Shown here: one piece after another, positions 53,933 to 63,328 of the stretch
How the letters are laid out: the number at the start of each line of letters is the position of its first letter
Numbering within the stretch: the first letter of the stretch is position 1
From: Aliiglaciecola sp. CAU 1673
GTDB lineage: Bacteria > Pseudomonadota > Gammaproteobacteria > Enterobacterales > Alteromonadaceae
Assembly: GCF_029223185.1 (NCBI RefSeq)
Contig: NZ_JARHUG010000003.1
Coordinates: forward strand, 186,001 to 250,000
Direction: 5' to 3'
DNA: 64,000 nucleotides
The notes under the pieces: generated by a model
What the model was told of the DNA's origin: nothing
The model's input: only the letters and a program-made list of their open reading frames with translations
Database searches by the model: none
Program-made: the position numbers and the translations under genes

Positions 53933-56200
53933 ATGGCGTTTGATGTTGATGAGGACATCTTACAAGATTTCCTGGTCGAGGCTGGTGAAATCCTGGAGCA
54001 GTTGCAGGAACAGTTAGTTGAACTGGAGAATAATCCGGACGACACCGATCTGCTCAACGCTATTTTTCGTGGATTTCACACGGTCAAAGGCGGTGCTGGA
54101 TTTCTGTCGCTGACAGAGTTGGTAGAGGCCTGTCACGGTGCGGAGAACGTGTTTGACGTATTACGTACTGGTAAGCGCAGTGTTACGCCAGAGTTGATGG
54201 ACGTTATTCTGCAGTCCTTAGACTCCATTAACGAGATGTTCGTTAGTGTGAAAGCCCGTGAACCTCTGGAGCCAGCCCCCAAAGAAATTCTGGATGCGCT
54301 GCACCGTCTCAGCAAACCCGAGTCAGAAGATGAACACCACGAGGTTGCTCATGCTCCTGAGCCTGTTCAGGCCGAACCAGAACCAGAACCCGAACCCGAG
54401 CCTGAACCTGTGGAAAGCGAAGCATCCACTGGCGGTGAGATCGATGACATCACCGAAGAAGAATTTGAAAAGCTGCTGGATGAATTACACGGTTCCGGCA
54501 GCGCACCCGGAGCCAAAGCCGGCGCTGTAAAAACACCACCGGCCGCTTCCGGTGACGCCGGTGATGAAGACATTACCGATGATGAATTCGAAGCTTTGCT
54601 TGACCAATTGCATGGTGAAGGCAAGTTTAAGGCACCCGCCGCGGCCCCTGCGCCGAAAAAAGACGCGCCAGTGGCTTCGGGTAGCGACGAAGATATTACC
54701 GACGACGAATTTGAAGCTCTGCTTGATCAGCTGCATGGCAGCGGAAAAGGGCCAGCCCCCAAGGCTGCCCACAAGCCTGCCGAGAAGCCTGCGGCCAAAG
54801 CGGCAGATAAACCCGCTGCCAAACCTGCCGATAAAGCGGCGCCCACACCACCTCCTGCGCCAGCTGCTAAGCCTGCAGCTGCGCCGGTGGCGGCCAAAGC
54901 GGCCGCATCTGATGACGATGATGATGACGAAGACAGAGCCTCTGCCGGTCCACTGAAAGCGGGCGATAAAAAGCCTGGCGCGGCGCCTGCAGCGGCGGCT
55001 GCGGAAACCACTGTCCGTGTGGATACCAAGCGTCTTGATCAGATCATGAACATGGTGGGTGAGCTGGTATTGGTGCGTAACCGCCTGATCAGCCTTGGGG
55101 TTAACATTGCTAATGAAGATATGTCCAAGGCCATTGCCAATTTGGACGTAGTGACCGGCGATCTGCAAGGTGCGGTAATGAAAACCCGCATGCAGCCCAT
55201 CAAGAAAGTATTTGGCCGATTCCCCCGGGTTGTGCGGGATTTGGCCCGTAGCCTCAAGAAAGACATTGTCCTTAAGCTGGAAGGCGAAGAGACAGACTTG
55301 GATAAAAACCTGGTTGAAGCCTTGGCTGATCCCTTGGTGCACTTGGTCAGGAACTCGGTGGACCATGGTATTGAAATGCCCGATGAGCGTGTTGCCGCTG
55401 GCAAACCACGCACGGGTGAGGTGAAACTAGCCGCTTCTCAGGAAGGGGATCATATCCTGTTGACCATTGATGACGATGGGAAAGGGATGGATCCTGAAAA
55501 GCTCAAAGAGATTGCCATCAAACGCGGTGTATTGGACGTGGATGCGGCAGCGCGCATGTCTGATACCGAAGCCTTTAATCTTATCTTTGCGCCAGGTTTC
55601 TCCACCAAAACCGAGATTTCCGATATCTCCGGACGCGGTGTAGGTATGGATGTGGTGAAGACCAAGATCACCCAGTTAAACGGCACGGTACAAATCCACT
55701 CGCAAAAAGGGGTGGGTACCCGCCTTGAAATCAAGGTGCCCCTGACCCTGGCTATCCTGCCAACCTTGATGGTGGTGGTGGGCGAGCAGACATTTGCCCT
55801 GCCGCTGGCCTCAGTGAATGAAATCATCAACATGGACATCAAGAAGACCAACACGGTTGATGGCCAGTTGACTATGATTGTGCGCTCCAAGGCGATCCCA
55901 CTATTTTATCTCAAAGAGTGGCTGACACGTTCCAAGCAAAAAGTGGCCATTGAGAAAGCCAAGGGACATGTGGTGATCGCGCAGATTGGCACCCAGCAAA
56001 TCGGCTTTGTGGTGGACGCGCTGATAGGTCAGGAAGAAGTGGTCATTAAGCCTCTGGATGCCCTGTTGCAAGGTACTCCAGGTATGGCCGGTGCCACGAT
56101 CACCAGCGATGGCGGCATTGCCCTCATTCTGGATATTCCCGGTTTACTCAAACGTTACGCTAAGAAAAGCCTGAGAGACTCCAAAAAAGCAGCGGTATAA
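53933..56200 (+). CDS. cheA: Chemotaxis histidine kinase CheA with three linker repeats
   Basis: Start ATG at 53933 behind GGGGAG; a TTG two codons earlier is less likely. HPt domain with H49 ([11 protein letters not shown]), then a long linker (about residues 125-365) that has three copies of a motif close to [16 protein letters not shown] at residues 172, 213 and 254, exactly 41 apart. The dimerisation domain ([14 protein letters not shown]), HATPase ([17 protein letters not shown]) and CheW-like domain follow. P2 is not obvious. The repeats probably form the ParP-interacting region, as parP is downstream. Confidence 0.96.
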   Translation: MAFDVDEDILQDFLVEAGEILEQLQEQLVELENNPDDTDLLNAIFRGFHTVKGGAGFLSLTELVEACHGAENVFDVLRTGKRSVTPELMDVILQSLDSINEMFVSVKAREPLEPAPKEILDALHRLSKPESEDEHHEVAHAPEPVQAEPEPEPEPEPEPVESEASTGGEIDDITEEEFEKLLDELHGSGSAPGAKAGAVKTPPAASGDAGDEDITDDEFEALLDQLHGEGKFKAPAAAPAPKKDAPVASGSDEDITDDEFEALLDQLHGSGKGPAPKAAHKPAEKPAAKAADKPAAKPADKAAPTPPPAPAAKPAAAPVAAKAAASDDDDDDEDRASAGPLKAGDKKPGAAPAAAAAETTVRVDTKRLDQIMNMVGELVLVRNRLISLGVNIANEDMSKAIANLDVVTGDLQGAVMKTRMQPIKKVFGRFPRVVRDLARSLKKDIVLKLEGEETDLDKNLVEALADPLVHLVRNSVDHGIEMPDERVAAGKPRTGEVKLAASQEGDHILLTIDDDGKGMDPEKLKEIAIKRGVLDVDAAARMSDTEAFNLIFAPGFSTKTEISDISGRGVGMDVVKTKITQLNGTVQIHSQKGVGTRLEIKVPLTLAILPTLMVVVGEQTFALPLASVNEIINMDIKKTNTVDGQLTMIVRSKAIPLFYLKEWLTRSKQKVAIEKAKGHVVIAQIGTQQIGFVVDALIGQEEVVIKPLDALLQGTPGMAGATITSDGGIALILDIPGLLKRYAKKSLRDSKKAAV

Positions 56201-57363
56201 TGCGATACAAGGTTCTGGTCGTCGATGATTCGACATTTTTCCGCCGTCGTGTGACGGAACTCCTCAACCAGGACCCTGGGCTTGAGGTCGTTGGGCAAGC
56301 CCGAAACGGACAAGAGGCAATCGAACAGGCGGCGAAACTGCAGCCTGATGTGATTACCATGGACGTAGAAATGCCGGTAATGGACGGTATTTCTGCGGTT
56401 CGTCGCATTATGGCTGAGCGGCCAACCCCGGTATTGATGTTTTCGTCCCTTACCCATGATGGTGCACAGGCGACATTAGATGCGCTGGACGCCGGTGCCT
56501 TGGATTTTCTGCCAAAGCGCTTCGAAGATATCGCTAAAGAACGCAACGAAGCCATCTCTCTTTTACAGCAGCGTGTCAAAGCCCTGGCTCGTCGCCGTGC
56601 TTTTTTACGACCCACGCCTCGCCCTGAGTTTATTCGCTCTGAAACATTACGCCCTGAGCCTTCTAAGCCACAGCCTTTGCGTCCGGACAGTCCTCGTACC
56701 GGAAGTCTCCTCGGACAAGCCAGAGAGGCAGCGGGGCGTGTTGGTGGAGCATCAGTTACACGCCTGACACGAAGCTCAGGTAAGCGCTATGGTGCGTTAG
56801 CTATTGGTTCCTCTACCGGTGGTCCGGTGGCACTGCAGAATATTCTCACGCAGCTACCCGAGAATTTCCCTTATCCGATTTTTCTGGTTCAGCATATGCC
56901 AGGGACGTTTACCAGTGCCTTTGCTGCCCGACTCAATAATCTGTGCAAAATCACGGTGAAAGAAGCCAGTAATGGCGACTTAGTAAAGCCCGGTTGTGCC
57001 TATCTGGCCCCAGGTGGAAAACAAATGCTGCTCGAGGGTTCAGCAGGGCAGAGTCGTATACGTATTCTCGATGACAGCAGCCTTGAAAATATCACTTACA
57101 AGCCCAGTGTCGATATCACTTTTGAGTCCATCGCCAAAGTCTACTCCGGTAATGTGCTGGGGGTGATCCTGACCGGCATGGGCGCCGATGGACGAGAAGG
57201 CTGCAGATGCTTAAAGCAGCACGGCGCGTTAATCTGGGCGCAGGATGAAAAGAGTTGCGTTGTCTATGGTATGCCCCAGGCAGTGGCTGCTGCGGGGATT
57301 TCCTCTGCCAGTATGGCGCTGGATGATATCAGCGCAAATATCCTCATGGAAATGTCGGCTTGA
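56200..57363 (+). CDS. cheB: Chemotaxis protein methylesterase CheB
   Basis: Start overlaps the cheA stop (TAATG). Receiver domain with phospho-acceptor D55 and a C-terminal methylesterase with [18 protein letters not shown] (Ser nucleophile), [10 protein letters not shown] and [14 protein letters not shown]. It removes methyl groups from MCPs. The linker (about 145-185) is longer and Arg/Pro rich. CheR is not in this cluster. Confidence 0.95.
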   Translation: MRYKVLVVDDSTFFRRRVTELLNQDPGLEVVGQARNGQEAIEQAAKLQPDVITMDVEMPVMDGISAVRRIMAERPTPVLMFSSLTHDGAQATLDALDAGALDFLPKRFEDIAKERNEAISLLQQRVKALARRRAFLRPTPRPEFIRSETLRPEPSKPQPLRPDSPRTGSLLGQAREAAGRVGGASVTRLTRSSGKRYGALAIGSSTGGPVALQNILTQLPENFPYPIFLVQHMPGTFTSAFAARLNNLCKITVKEASNGDLVKPGCAYLAPGGKQMLLEGSAGQSRIRILDDSSLENITYKPSVDITFESIAKVYSGNVLGVILTGMGADGREGCRCLKQHGALIWAQDEKSCVVYGMPQAVAAAGISSASMALDDISANILMEMSA

Positions 57364-57409
57364 ATCATCGGGCAATGAGTCTGTCCACTTTCTAATAAGG
57401 GTTTATGCA

Positions 57410-58189
57410 TTGGTCGTCTGGACAGTTGCAAATCAAAAAGGTGGAGTAGGTAAGACTACAACCACTGTTACCTTGGGGTCATTACTGGCCCTTCAGGGAA
57501 AGCGAGTGCTGCTGGTCGACACCGATCCACATGCATCCTTAAGTTATTATTTTGGCGTTGATTCTGAAGAACTTTCCGCCAGCCTCTATGACATCTTTAT
57601 CGCCGGCAAAAAGCCAAGTACCGACAGAGTATTAGACTGTTTGTGTCCCACCAAGTTGGATTCACTCTTTATTCTGCCGGCTACCATGGCGCTGGCCACG
57701 TTAGACCGCACCATGGGCAATCAAGGCGGCATGGGCTTGGTGCTGAAAAATGCGCTGGATGCGGTTTCTCATGAATTCGACTATGTGCTGTTGGATTGTC
57801 CGCCGGTGCTCGGTGTATTGATGGTCAATGCCCTGGCTGCCAGTGACAGAATACTAATACCGGTACAGACTGAGTTTCTTGCCCTTAAAGGCTTGGATCG
57901 TATGATGCACACCTTGGAAATCATGCAAAAGTCTCAGCCAAAAGCCTTTGAGTACAGTATTATTCCTACTATGTACGATAAGCGTATTAATGCCGCCATG
58001 GACGCTTATAAGCAGCTTCAGGCGACCTATGGTGAGAAGGTATGGAGTGGCGTGATCCCGGTAGATACCCGTTTTCGCGATGCCAGTCAGGCGCAAAGTC
58101 CGCCACCGTTGCATTGCCCGAAAAGCCGCGGTGTGTATGCTTACGCCACCTTACTTGAACATTTGCAGTCCCTAGAGAGTTCGTCATGA
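57410..58189 (+). CDS. parC: ParA-like ATPase ParC, polar positioning of chemotaxis arrays
   Basis: TTG start at 57410 behind AAGGG gives (M)VVWTVANQKGGVGKTTTT, the usual N terminus; a longer frame inside cheB is ignored. Deviant Walker A, LLVDTDPHASLSYYFG and LLDCPPVLG mark a ParA/Soj ATPase. In Vibrio, ParC recruits arrays to the cell pole with ParP. Overlaps parP by 4 bases. Confidence 0.9.
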   Translation: MVVWTVANQKGGVGKTTTTVTLGSLLALQGKRVLLVDTDPHASLSYYFGVDSEELSASLYDIFIAGKKPSTDRVLDCLCPTKLDSLFILPATMALATLDRTMGNQGGMGLVLKNALDAVSHEFDYVLLDCPPVLGVLMVNALAASDRILIPVQTEFLALKGLDRMMHTLEIMQKSQPKAFEYSIIPTMYDKRINAAMDAYKQLQATYGEKVWSGVIPVDTRFRDASQAQSPPPLHCPKSRGVYAYATLLEHLQSLESSS

Positions 58190-58914
58190 AAAAGGGGCAG
58201 TTTGCTAATGAACGGGTAATGGAAGATTACCTGTCGGCACTATTAACCGAAGATCCGGTTATCGACTCAGTTCAGCAACAGTCCGTGGCAAGACTTTTGG
58301 AGCAGGCCGCAGGATCACAGGTGCAGACACCTGTCGCCGAACCGGTGCAGGCAGAGCCAGGCATTCAGGCCAAACAAGTTGCTGTGCCGCTGCCCCCCGT
58401 GGCTGCCGAGGAAATGACACCGGCTCCGGTATTGGAAGAGACCGAATCACCTGAGTATCGCAGAGGCTCATTCCAGGCGCTTTATTTCAGGGTGGCAGGA
58501 TTGACCCTTGCGGTACCTTTGACTGAACTGGGCGGTATTCACAAGTTGGAGAAAGCGTCTCCCCTTATCGGTAAGCCGGATTGGTTTATGGGGGTGATGC
58601 TGCATCGTGACGAAAAGCTCAAGGTGGTGGACACCGCACAATGGGTAATGCCAGAAAAATACAGTGAAACACTGGCAGAATCCTTAAATTATCAATATCT
58701 TATTATGTTAGGAGATAGCGGTTGGGGCCTGTGCTGTGAATCGCTGGTGAATACCGTTACCCTGGACCAGGATGATGTCAAATGGCGAGAAGCCCACGGC
58801 AAGCGTCCCTGGCTGGCAGGGTTAGTCAAAGAAAAAATGTGCGCCTTGTTCGATGTGAATGCGATGATAGCAATGCTGGATCAGGGTCTTGGTATTAATG
58901 AAGATGACGCTTAA
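58186..58914 (+). CDS. parP: CheW-like scaffold ParP
   Basis: A 242-residue protein with a proline/alanine-rich N-terminal region and a C-terminal CheW-like (AIF-type) domain (residues ~100-235): FQALYFRVAGLTLAVPLTEL, WFMGVMLHRDEKLKVVDTA. In Vibrio, ParP binds ParC and the CheA linker, keeping CheA in the array. Start overlaps the parC stop (ATGA). CheW follows. Confidence 0.88.
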   Translation: MKKGQFANERVMEDYLSALLTEDPVIDSVQQQSVARLLEQAAGSQVQTPVAEPVQAEPGIQAKQVAVPLPPVAAEEMTPAPVLEETESPEYRRGSFQALYFRVAGLTLAVPLTELGGIHKLEKASPLIGKPDWFMGVMLHRDEKLKVVDTAQWVMPEKYSETLAESLNYQYLIMLGDSGWGLCCESLVNTVTLDQDDVKWREAHGKRPWLAGLVKEKMCALFDVNAMIAMLDQGLGINEDDA

Positions 58915-58934
58915 CAAGCTCAGGAGCGGATCTT

Positions 58935-59423
58935 ATGAGTGATAAAAGTAGCACTAATGCAGCTGCTGCCAAAGATGAAGTCTTGCAATGGGTGACTTTC
59001 CGCCTGGGTGAAGAGACTTACGGCATCAACGTGATGCAAGTGCAGGAAGTGTTGCGTTACACCGAAATTGCACCGGTACCAGGTGCCCCGGATTATGTTC
59101 TGGGGATTATCAATTTGCGCGGTAACGTGGTAACGGTAATTGATACCCGTGCCCGGTTCGGTCTAGACGCTCACGAAGTCACTGACAACTCGCGTATCGT
59201 TATTATCGAATCCGAACAGCAGGTGGTTGGTATTCTGGTAGACAGCGTGGCTGAGGTGGTTTACCTCAAGTCTTCCGAGATCGACAGCGCGCCAAATGTA
59301 GGTACTGAGGAAAGCGCCAAGTTTATCCAAGGTGTCAGCAACAGAGATGGCGAGTTACTGATCCTGGTGGATTTGAACAAGCTGCTTACCGATGAAGAGT
59401 GGGACGAAATCAGTAGTCTTTAA
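58935..59423 (+). CDS. cheW: Chemotaxis coupling protein CheW
   Basis: A 162-residue CheW: VTFRLGEETYGINVMQVQEV, PGAPDYVLGIINLRGNVVTV, IIESEQQVVGILVDSVAEVV. It bridges MCPs and CheA. Last gene before a strong terminator, so ends the chemotaxis operon proper. Confidence 0.96.
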   Translation: MSDKSSTNAAAAKDEVLQWVTFRLGEETYGINVMQVQEVLRYTEIAPVPGAPDYVLGIINLRGNVVTVIDTRARFGLDAHEVTDNSRIVIIESEQQVVGILVDSVAEVVYLKSSEIDSAPNVGTEESAKFIQGVSNRDGELLILVDLNKLLTDEEWDEISSL

Positions 59424-59443
59424 TGCGTCAAAGGTCGAGCATG

Positions 59444-59469
59444 CGCCCGGTCATGCCGGGCGTTTTTTT
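59444..59469 (+). terminator. Rho-independent terminator after cheW
   Basis: CGCCCGG-TCATG-CCGGGCG followed by seven T. It ends the flagellar/chemotaxis transcript, though the DUF2802 gene downstream may be read through. Confidence 0.92.
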
Positions 59470-59492
59470 GTCTGTCCCAAGGAGCTAACAAA

Positions 59493-59519
59493 ATGCAGGT
59501 GATTGATGAACTGGAGTGA
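59493..59519 (+). CDS. Possible 8-codon leader frame overlapping the DUF2802 start
   Basis: MQVIDELE follows AAGGAG at 8 bases (59479-59484) and overlaps the DUF2802 ATG (59506) in another frame. The ribosome site fits this ATG better than the longer gene's. It may regulate the DUF2802 gene by translational coupling, or be chance. Confidence 0.3.
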   Translation: MQVIDELE

Positions 59520-59916
59520 ATGGATTTGGCCGTTGTTAATGCTAGGCCTTGTGTTGTTGAGCATTTACTGTGTTTATCTGCATCGCAAATTACTTCAACT
59601 TGCCACTTCTTTATCCGACCAGAAAGGGCTGCATGAAGCCCACAAGCAAAGCCAAAGCGAGCTGCAGGAGGGACTGCACGAACTGCGGGTCGGTAGCCTG
59701 GGGGTCGGTGATAAAGTCAAAGCCTTGATCTTGGAAGTGCAGGAACTGCAGTCAAGACAACAAGAATTGGCGCAAATGGATCCGCAGACCAAGCGCTATT
59801 CCCACGCCGTAAAGCTTCTGCAAAAGGGCGCCTCGATTGAGGAATTAATGGAAGCCTGTGAATTACCCAGAGCCGAGGCTGAGATGCTGTTTAGTGTGCA
59901 TGGGAAAAAAGGTTAA
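59506..59916 (+). CDS. DUF2802 family protein
   Basis: A 136-residue protein with one N-terminal membrane segment (WIWPLLMLGLVLLSIYCVYL), a coiled-coil middle (LHEAHKQSQSELQEGLHELR) and a C-terminal helix pair (HAVKLLQKGASIEELMEACE) close to DUF2802, a family typically next to cheW in polar-flagellated gammaproteobacteria. Its last 34 coding bases recur at 62963-62996. Function unknown, probably related to flagellar or array placement. Confidence 0.82.
   Translation: MNWSEWIWPLLMLGLVLLSIYCVYLHRKLLQLATSLSDQKGLHEAHKQSQSELQEGLHELRVGSLGVGDKVKALILEVQELQSRQQELAQMDPQTKRYSHAVKLLQKGASIEELMEACELPRAEAEMLFSVHGKKG
59876..59909. repeat. 34-bp direct repeat, copy 1 (3' end of the DUF2802 gene)
   Basis: Identical to 62963-62996. 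This copy is within the DUF2802 reading frame, encoding EAEMLFSVHGKK-G-stop. Together with copy 2 it brackets a block of two genes. Confidence 0.9.
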
Positions 59917-60197
59917 GCAAGGTCATGCTGGCAGTAAGGGATGGGTGATGTTCTTCTAATCTTTCAGTAGGGGCGCTAAGAATCGGCCTCACATAACATG
60001 ATGCTTCTGTGACTAGTTTGAATCTGAACCGCAATAGGTGTCTCCTCGCGCGTTATCAATGATGATAGGTAAGCTGTCATTTTTGATGTCATTCGTCCAT
60101 AAAAAGCATTAAATTGTTAACCTCCTTGCAGATTATCTTCCAGTGAACCCTCCTTTAACAGCATCAGCGCATTCTTTGTGTTATTGGGTTCATCACT
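59917..60197. other. Intergenic region upstream of the PDZ-hydrolase
   Basis: About 280 bases without a gene. It belongs to the block between the two 34-bp repeats and should hold the promoter of the hydrolase gene. No clear sigma site or hairpin was found. Confidence 0.4.
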
Positions 60198-61547
60198 ATG
60201 TTTCGCAAACTACTCTTGGTTTTTTCAGTACTGGTCTTTGCTAATGCCAACGCACAATTGCAGAGCTCAGCTTTTTTAGGATTAGCGCCTGTAGACAGTG
60301 CACCGGGTATAGCGGTGGAAGTTGGTGGTCTCCATCCAGATGGCACAGGTGCGGCAATTGGACTGCTAACCGGCGACACACTGAAAGCCTTAAACGGTGT
60401 AAGTGTGCGGGATTTTGCTCATCTATTGGAGCAGCTGGTAGCTATTAACGAAGGCACCAAGCTAGAGCTCTCTGTTGTGCGCGAGGGAAAAGAGGTACGG
60501 CTGGAGGGGGTAGCAAAATCGCGTCCCAGAGAAAGCGGTCAAGGATATTCCGTAGACTATGGTCAATTTACCTGGAAAAACAACCATATTCGCACCATTA
60601 GCTATTACCCCGATACCCCCCGCGAAGACAAAGCTGCAGTGATGTTCATACAGGGCTACACCTGCGATTCCATCGATTACGGCATGTCACCCAATATGAC
60701 CCTCTCCCAGCTTTTGGCAAGTTATGCTCAAGCAGGATTTAGCGTATTTAAAATGGAGAAACCCGGCGTCGGCGACAGTAAGGGGCCTCTAAATTGTGCT
60801 GACTACGACTTTGATACCGAGAATGCGGCCTTCGTGGCTGGCTTGCAGCATTTCTCCTCCGATAAACGGATTAATCCGGATAATATGTTTGTATTTGGCC
60901 ATTCGCTTGGTGTGCTGCATGCCGCCAAGATAGCCGAGCAAGGCCTGGTAAAAGGGGTCATGGGCTATGGGGGCGTTCTTAAGCCCTGGTTTGAGTACCT
61001 CCAGGATATTTACACTAAACAAGCCGTTCAGTATTTCGGTGTAAGCAGCAAGCAGTCCATTGCCAATCTTAAAACTGTTAATCCCTTTCTGGACCAATGG
61101 CTCAATACTGACAAAAGTTGGCAACACCTGTTGCAAGACAAAACCCTGAACGACGCGATGAGGTCAGGTTTGATACCGATAAACGGAGAGAGTGTGTTCG
61201 ATCGACATTTCAGTTTTTTCAGAAGCCTGAATCGATATGATTTCACCGGTATGTGGTCAAACAGTCTGTCCCATGCTTTGATGATGCACGGCACCTTAGA
61301 CATCCAGGCCATAGACGGCAGCTGGGCTACACAAATTGCGGCATTAGTCGATGCTACCCCAAAAAGTAGCGGCCATTCAATTTCGTTCCCAGACACAGAC
61401 CATGCCCTGATGCGATATCCAAACAAACAGAGCTTACTGGCAGCTATGAGGAACAACACCTATCGGCCGGAAGAACCGCTTGAACACTACAATCCTGAAA
61501 TCGCCAAGGCGTCTCTTGAGTGGATGCAAAGCATATTAACGCCATAG
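60198..61547 (+). CDS. Secreted alpha/beta hydrolase with N-terminal PDZ domain
   Basis: Signal peptide ends near ANAQL; a PDZ-type domain (residues ~40-105: GGLHPDGTGAAIGLLTGDTL, LKALNGVSVRDF) precedes an alpha/beta hydrolase with FGHSLGVLHAA nucleophile S236, D368 and H402. Cleft shows FIQGYTCDSIDYGM. PDZ fusions with hydrolases suggest an enzyme acting on peptides or esters at the envelope. It is the first of two genes in the block between 34-bp repeats. Confidence 0.75.
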   Translation: MFRKLLLVFSVLVFANANAQLQSSAFLGLAPVDSAPGIAVEVGGLHPDGTGAAIGLLTGDTLKALNGVSVRDFAHLLEQLVAINEGTKLELSVVREGKEVRLEGVAKSRPRESGQGYSVDYGQFTWKNNHIRTISYYPDTPREDKAAVMFIQGYTCDSIDYGMSPNMTLSQLLASYAQAGFSVFKMEKPGVGDSKGPLNCADYDFDTENAAFVAGLQHFSSDKRINPDNMFVFGHSLGVLHAAKIAEQGLVKGVMGYGGVLKPWFEYLQDIYTKQAVQYFGVSSKQSIANLKTVNPFLDQWLNTDKSWQHLLQDKTLNDAMRSGLIPINGESVFDRHFSFFRSLNRYDFTGMWSNSLSHALMMHGTLDIQAIDGSWATQIAALVDATPKSSGHSISFPDTDHALMRYPNKQSLLAAMRNNTYRPEEPLEHYNPEIAKASLEWMQSILTP

Positions 61548-61676
61548 GGGATTGAGCATGAATAGCATTAGTGACACATCTGTGTCGTGCCCTTGTGTTG
61601 GTGAGATAATGCCGGGGCAGGGGATTCATGCTCACGTTATTTGACACTGCAAAATAGTAGAAGGCTCAGCTACAAA

Positions 61677-62957
61677 GTGTTTAAACAGATATTTCGCACC
61701 TGCGCGCTGTTATGCGGGGCACTGATGTCGACTATGTCCAGCCCTGTTCTTGCATCAGATTCAACATTGCTGACACTCGTGCGGCAGATTGCAGCGCTCA
61801 ATATCCACCGTGTCGAGCTCGACTTTGCCGCTATCCTCCAACAGCAGGCAAGCACCGACCAATCCCATCAGCAGCGGTTATTGGCGACATTGTCCAAACA
61901 GTTCGGCGAGTCAGTTCAGCAAAGCTCAACACTATCCCAATGTGAAACGCTAGCGACCAGTGAAATCCGCTTTGTGTTAGCACTGGCACAAAGCCGGTTG
62001 CAGTTGCTCGATGCGTTGCCCTCTTCCTCGGTACAATATAAAGGCTCCTTTTCTCAGTTTGTCGATGGCAACAACTGGTACCGTCACTGGCTTCGTAGTT
62101 GGCTACATGCGGATGTGCCACTTGATGAGCTGGAGTCTATTGCCCTGTCTGAACTTGATGACGCCAGACGAAAGCGTGAGCAGCTCGCAGAAAGCGATCT
62201 GCCAGAGGATCACAGCGTCATCAAAGGAGATGATGCTGACAGCATCGTTCGTGCATTTAAGCAAAGGGAAGTGACGGTTTACCAACATTTGCCACAGGTT
62301 TTGGCGACTGCTTATCAGGCACCGAAGGTAACAATTGTAAAATCCGGCTTGCCAAAAGATTTTCCGGCACCTGGCATATACAATGCCGCCACGCAGCAGT
62401 TTATTTATCACCTGCATGATGACAACTTGCCGGCAAAGCACCTGGATTGGCTGTTTCTGCATGAAGGCGTACCCGGACATCATTATCAAAGCCAATTTTT
62501 GCAAAACAATGCCCAATGTCCGGACTTTTTGGGACTGCAAGGGGCGCTAGTATTCGCCGAAGGCTGGGCGGCCTACATTGAAACCCTTGGCAGTGAACTT
62601 GGATTGTTCATCGACCAGTCAAGCGCGCATTACGCATTGGATTGGCAGGCGCTAAGGGCGGTGAGGGTATTAATTGACATCGGTATCCATGCCAAGGGAT
62701 GGGACAACGAGCGCGCCGAAAAGGAGTGGTTAACTCATATTCCCGAGCAAAAATCAGTTATGGCGAGAGAAATCAACAGAATTAGGCGTTGGCCCGCTCA
62801 GGTAATTACCTATGTCTATGGCAAGGCAATGATCTTGCAAACCATAGACATCATGCAGCAACGTTACCCGGATAAATCTTTAGCCGATATCCACCAAGAG
62901 ATCCTGAGCTTATCTAATTTTTCCCTGAAAGCGTTGCCACTTAAGGGGAATACTTGA
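61677..62957 (+). CDS. DUF885 family metallopeptidase
   Basis: The frame is open from TTG at 61641; GTG at 61677 gives a better signal peptide (MFKQIFRTCALLCGAL). The DUF885 zinc motif is FLHEGVPGHHYQSQF, with the third-ligand glutamate in VFAEGWAAYIETLG. The central region (WLRSWLHADVPLDELESIAL; PGIYNAATQQFIYHLHDDNL) is typical. At about 426 residues it is shorter than most DUF885 proteins (550-600). It follows the PDZ-hydrolase by about 130 bases. Substrate unknown, probably a periplasmic peptide. Confidence 0.78.
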   Translation: MFKQIFRTCALLCGALMSTMSSPVLASDSTLLTLVRQIAALNIHRVELDFAAILQQQASTDQSHQQRLLATLSKQFGESVQQSSTLSQCETLATSEIRFVLALAQSRLQLLDALPSSSVQYKGSFSQFVDGNNWYRHWLRSWLHADVPLDELESIALSELDDARRKREQLAESDLPEDHSVIKGDDADSIVRAFKQREVTVYQHLPQVLATAYQAPKVTIVKSGLPKDFPAPGIYNAATQQFIYHLHDDNLPAKHLDWLFLHEGVPGHHYQSQFLQNNAQCPDFLGLQGALVFAEGWAAYIETLGSELGLFIDQSSAHYALDWQALRAVRVLIDIGIHAKGWDNERAEKEWLTHIPEQKSVMAREINRIRRWPAQVITYVYGKAMILQTIDIMQQRYPDKSLADIHQEILSLSNFSLKALPLKGNT

Positions 62958-62962
62958 AAAAC

Positions 62963-62996
62963 AGGCTGAGATGCTGTTTAGTGTGCATGGGAAAAA
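62963..62996. repeat. 34-bp direct repeat, copy 2
   Basis: Identical to 59876-59909. Read in the DUF2802 frame it gives AEMLFSVHGKKS-stop, an equally acceptable C terminus, so this copy may be the original end of that gene before the insertion. It lies 12 bases before the convergent FlhB-like gene's stop. Confidence 0.9.
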
Positions 62997-63007
62997 GAGC
63001 TGATAGC

Positions 63008-63328
63008 TTAAGCCCTGTCATCCACTCGTCCGTGAACATTACGCCAACTTTCCGGATATTTACCTTGCAGCACATAGGAAAAGGCAATCAGTTCTGCAAT
63101 CACGTAGTACAGTTCTTTGGGGATCTCCTGACCTAAGTCTAAGGTGCTGAGAAAGGCTGCCAGTTGCTCATCTTCATGGACCAAAACGCCATTTTCTTTG
63201 GCTAAACGGATGATCTCATCAGCAAGATCGCCGAAGCCCTTGGCGATGACGGTCGGGGCCTGCTTGCTATCCTTTGCCTCGTATTTTATGCCTACTGCAC
63301 TGCGAGGCTTATTGCCTTTTTCCATCAT
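63008..63328 (-). CDS. FlhB C-terminal domain-like protein (type III export switch family)
   Basis: A 106-residue protein alike the cytosolic C domain of FlhB: SAVGIKYEAKDSKQAPTVIA, KGFGDLADEIIRLAKENGVL and IPKELYYVIAELIAFSYVLQ. The autocleavage NPTH is missing (the matching site reads KPRSAVG). Small stand-alone versions are known beside FliK-like and DUF2802 genes in polar-flagellate bacteria. It overlaps the FliK-like gene by 4 bases. Probably modifies the export apparatus. Confidence 0.8.
   Translation of the reverse strand: MMEKGNKPRSAVGIKYEAKDSKQAPTVIAKGFGDLADEIIRLAKENGVLVHEDEQLAAFLSTLDLGQEIPKELYYVIAELIAFSYVLQGKYPESWRNVHGRVDDRA

Noticed and set aside
54485-55366. Minus-strand 293-codon frame inside cheA
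   Set aside because: The Arg-rich product is a shadow of the Ala/Pro/Lys-rich CheA linker.
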